DNA of 8,665 bases, taken from NCBI GenBank assembly GCA_003220905.1, contig QHTS01000217.1:1-8665 (forward strand). Direction: 5' to 3'. Every line of letters begins with the position of its first letter. Position 1 is the stretch's first letter. Position numbers and translations under genes: made by a program. The notes beneath the pieces are model-generated. The model did not search any database. It was not told where the DNA came from and saw only the letters and a list, made by a program, of their open reading frames with translations. Shown piece by piece: positions 6,836-8,665 of the stretch. Source of the stretch: Gemmatimonadota bacterium. Lineage in GTDB: Bacteria > Gemmatimonadota > Gemmatimonadetes > Gemmatimonadales > GWC2-71-9.

Positions 6836-8158
6836 CTAGGGAATGTTCGGGTTCGTGATGACCTCGGTCTGAGCGATCGGCCAGCACTCGACGTTCCCGT
6901 AGTTCCATGGCGGGGTCGTCGCAGGCGGCGCGCCGTTCCGGTCGACGCCGTACCCGCCGATCGTGCCGGTCGGCCACAGATTCACGCTGTCATACTTCTT
7001 GTAGCGGATCAGGTCCGGCATCCGGTACCCGGCGAAATAGAAGTCCATCTTCCGCTGCTCCCTCAACTCACCTTCGAGATCGGTGCCCGTGTACGGCGAG
7101 GCGGCACCCGCACCCACGGCGCGTCGCGCATTGATGAAGGTCAGGACGGTAGCGTTGTCCCACCCGCCCGTCCCGCCGTGCAAGCTCGCCTCGGCCATGA
7201 TGTACTGCGCTTCCAGTCCGGACGCGAACCGGATGTCTGCGCCGCCCGCGATCGTGTCGCGGTTCCCCGGCGTCCATCCCTCGAAGGAGGATGGGGTGTA
7301 GGGGAAATACCCGCGGCGCGCTTCGGGATGGGGGCTGAACAACCCCTCGGTGCTATCCGTCATGAAGGGAACGCGCAAATCCCGCTTGGTCCTCCACTCG
7401 GCCGGATCCAGCGCGCTCGTGAACTCGAGGGCGGTGCTGCGGTGCCACAGGTTGTACTTGTTGACCCAATCGCCGAAGTTGGGACTGTCGACGTACCTGA
7501 CCCACGCTGTGAAGGTGGGGTCCACTTTTTGGGCGTACTCGATCGCGTGGTTCAAATCGTTCTTGTTGAGGTATGAGCGAGCGATGCCGACGTTCGCCAG
7601 GTTGGTGAGAAAGGTCGCGCCACCGGCGCGCTGCACCGCCTCCTGGAAAAGCGTGATCGCCGAGTCGTAGACCACCGGCGGGTCGAGCGCAGGTCCCCCG
7701 TTGAGCGGCGCCTGGCACAAGTAGTCCGCCAGCAACACTGTGCTGAACGCCGCGTAGTCTAACGCGTGGGCGATGGCGGTATCGGACGCCTGCATAGTCT
7801 TCAACTGCAGCACGCTCCGCATCCCCGTGACCCGAGCCTGCTGCATCCATTCGTACCCGAACCCGCAATTGTCATGCGGGCACCCTGTCGCCGACAGGAT
7901 TCGCTCGTCGTAGGTGTTCCACGGCGTCCAGGGATGAGAAAAGATCATCTCATCCGTCGCGGCGGCGCCGCTGTGCGCCACCCAGTTGAAAGCGATGTGG
8001 TAATCGCCTTCCGCCGCGGCCACGGCGGCGCCGACGAGCCGCTGCTGCTTGATCTGCTCCTCGGTGATGAGGCCGCGCTGCTCCACCGAGAGCAGATTGT
8101 CGCACGCGGCGAGAAGAAGCAGAATGCCGATCGCTCGGGCTCTTGTCGTCCGGTTCAT
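6836..8158 (-). CDS. SusD/RagB-family glycan-binding lipoprotein
   Basis: A 440-residue protein, slightly short for a SusD (usually 450-600). The N-terminus MNRTTRARAI followed by GILLLLAAC gives a canonical lipobox with acylated Cys19, so it should sit on the outer membrane as the lid of the adjacent SusC channel. The all-helical SusD fold shows in TPR-like helices: LTNLANVGIARSYLNKND (184-201), then LRVPFMTD (261-268), EAQYIMAEASL (316-326), and the diagnostic ELREQRKMDFYFAGYRMPDL (364-383) close to the C-terminus. It ends in the usual Pro/Asn-rich tail (NPNIP). Cys93 and Cys98 form a possible disulfide in GCPHDNCG. Its partner gene lies 35 nt upstream and a chitinase gene 5 nt downstream, so the ligand is probably a chitin oligomer, although binding residues cannot be read from sequence. 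The start at 8158 is supported by GGGAG six bases upstream and by the position of the signal peptide. Confidence 0.93.
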   Translation of the reverse strand: MNRTTRARAIGILLLLAACDNLLSVEQRGLITEEQIKQQRLVGAAVAAAEGDYHIAFNWVAHSGAAATDEMIFSHPWTPWNTYDERILSATGCPHDNCGFGYEWMQQARVTGMRSVLQLKTMQASDTAIAHALDYAAFSTVLLADYLCQAPLNGGPALDPPVVYDSAITLFQEAVQRAGGATFLTNLANVGIARSYLNKNDLNHAIEYAQKVDPTFTAWVRYVDSPNFGDWVNKYNLWHRSTALEFTSALDPAEWRTKRDLRVPFMTDSTEGLFSPHPEARRGYFPYTPSSFEGWTPGNRDTIAGGADIRFASGLEAQYIMAEASLHGGTGGWDNATVLTFINARRAVGAGAASPYTGTDLEGELREQRKMDFYFAGYRMPDLIRYKKYDSVNLWPTGTIGGYGVDRNGAPPATTPPWNYGNVECWPIAQTEVITNPNIP

Positions 8159-8164
8159 GACCGT

Positions 8165-8169
8165 CTCCC
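8165..8169 (-). promoter_or_regulatory. Shine-Dalgarno site of the SusD-like gene
   Basis: GGGAG on the minus strand, six bases before the ATG at 8158, in the 35-nt gap after the SusC stop. A second purine stretch, AAAGGA (8171-8176), lies just upstream. The site decides the start over a longer open frame reaching back to 8266. Confidence 0.65.
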
Positions 8170-8193
8170 ATCCTTTCGCGCGCCGGGGCCGCA

Positions 8194-8665
8194 TCAAAAG
8201 CTCACGTCGACGGACATGGTGAAGCGACGCAGCATCGGCGGCGTGTAGAAATCGGTGCGTACCCACCCGAAGGCCTGACCGTCGCCGCCGGTCTGGTTGA
8301 TGCCGTTGAATGTGACCTCAGGGTCGAGGCCCCCGTACCAGGGCTTCCAGAGAAAGCCGACGTTGTGCGCGGCCAGCGTCACCGCAATGCGGTCCGCCCG
8401 GAATCGCGACGTCCACGCGGGGGGCAGCGTGTATGATAGGGACACGTCGCGCACCTTGATGAAGTCCGCGCGCTGTGTGTAGAGGGCGTCGTTGACCTCG
8501 ATCTTCTGTTGCAGCATCGCCTTCCGCGCCGCAGATACGCTGGGGTCGTTGACTTCGGCACAGGTCCCGGCGGCGCAGCGCCGCTGATCGGTCTGGTTGA
8601 GCAGGTAGTATCCGCCCTTGTAATCGAGCAGCGTGTAGAGCTGCAGCCTTCCGAGGATCGTGAAC
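8194..8665 (-). CDS. SusC-type TonB-dependent receptor, C-terminal part (cut by window edge)
   Basis: Only the last 156 residues are in the window; the frame is open from the right edge to TGA at 8194. It shows the end of an outer-membrane beta-barrel: FTILGRLQLYTLLDYKGG is a strand near the barrel end, ADFIKVRDVSLSYTLPP is the hallmark SusC/RagA motif (usually F-(I/L)-(K/R)-(L/V)-R-D-(V/I)-S-L-S-Y-x-L-P), and RIAVTLAAHNVGFLWKPWYGGLDPE continues the last strands. The sequence closes in MSVDVSF with the terminal Phe expected for BAM-dependent insertion. It imports oligosaccharides, or oligopeptides in some families, across the outer membrane using TonB energy, with the SusD lipoprotein encoded 35 nt downstream. 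The plug, TonB box and any N-terminal carboxypeptidase-like domain are outside the window, so the substrate cannot be refined from this part. RCAAGTCAEV contains two cysteines that may form an extracellular loop disulfide. Confidence 0.92.
   Translation of the reverse strand, partial: FTILGRLQLYTLLDYKGGYYLLNQTDQRRCAAGTCAEVNDPSVSAARKAMLQQKIEVNDALYTQRADFIKVRDVSLSYTLPPAWTSRFRADRIAVTLAAHNVGFLWKPWYGGLDPEVTFNGINQTGGDGQAFGWVRTDFYTPPMLRRFTMSVDVSF

Noticed and set aside
6831..6977. Upstream extension of the chitinase frame into the SusD gene
   Set aside because: The extra ~49 residues are charged and antisense-like in composition, overlap the conserved SusD C-terminus and would bury the signal peptide.

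Overview
This is a high-GC window (roughly two thirds G+C by eye). All eight recognisable genes lie on the minus strand, so the biological order runs from the right end of the window to the left. A SusC/SusD pair, G-L-x-A-C/L-A-A-C-type lipoprotein signals, an M16 peptidase pair and an imidazolonepropionase-like lipoprotein amidohydrolase, all at high GC, suggest Gemmatimonadota or a related Bacteroidota-like Gram-negative lineage. This placement is an inference from gene style; no rRNA or other marker is present.

Layout in transcription order: (1) C-terminal 156 residues of a SusC-type TonB-dependent outer-membrane receptor (8665-8194, cut by the window edge); (2) a SusD-type surface glycan-binding lipoprotein (8158-6836); (3) a GH18 chitinase with an intact catalytic motif and an export signal (6830-5589); (4) a cytoplasmic-looking Amidohydrolase_2 family metal hydrolase (5579-4716); (5) an exported protein of unknown function with a DUF3108-like C-terminal half (4747-3977); (6) a catalytically intact exported M16 zinc peptidase (3980-2604); (7) an exported, catalytically dead M16 partner with a ~230-residue C-terminal extension resembling gene 5 (2607-487); (8) the N-terminal 155 residues of an exported imidazolonepropionase-type amidohydrolase (465-1, cut by the window edge).

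The junctions are very tight: gaps of 35, 5 and 9 nt, overlaps of 32, 4 and 4 nt, then a gap of 21 nt. This argues for one transcript of at least eight genes with translational coupling, including two GTGA stop/start overlaps. No promoter, regulator, convincing terminator, tRNA, CRISPR array or insertion sequence was seen; promoter and terminator probably lie outside the window.

Reading of function: SusC/D plus a secreted GH18 enzyme is the core of a polysaccharide utilisation locus for chitin or another beta-1,4-GlcNAc polymer. Coupling it to an M16 active/inactive peptidase pair and two amidohydrolases suggests a combined glycan and peptide scavenging unit; this is an inference. The most distinctive sequence signals are a shared C-terminal beta domain in genes 5 and 7, a G10 tract at the gene 6/7 overlap where one extra base would fuse the two peptidases, and a set of 11-mer inverted repeats covering the start of gene 7.
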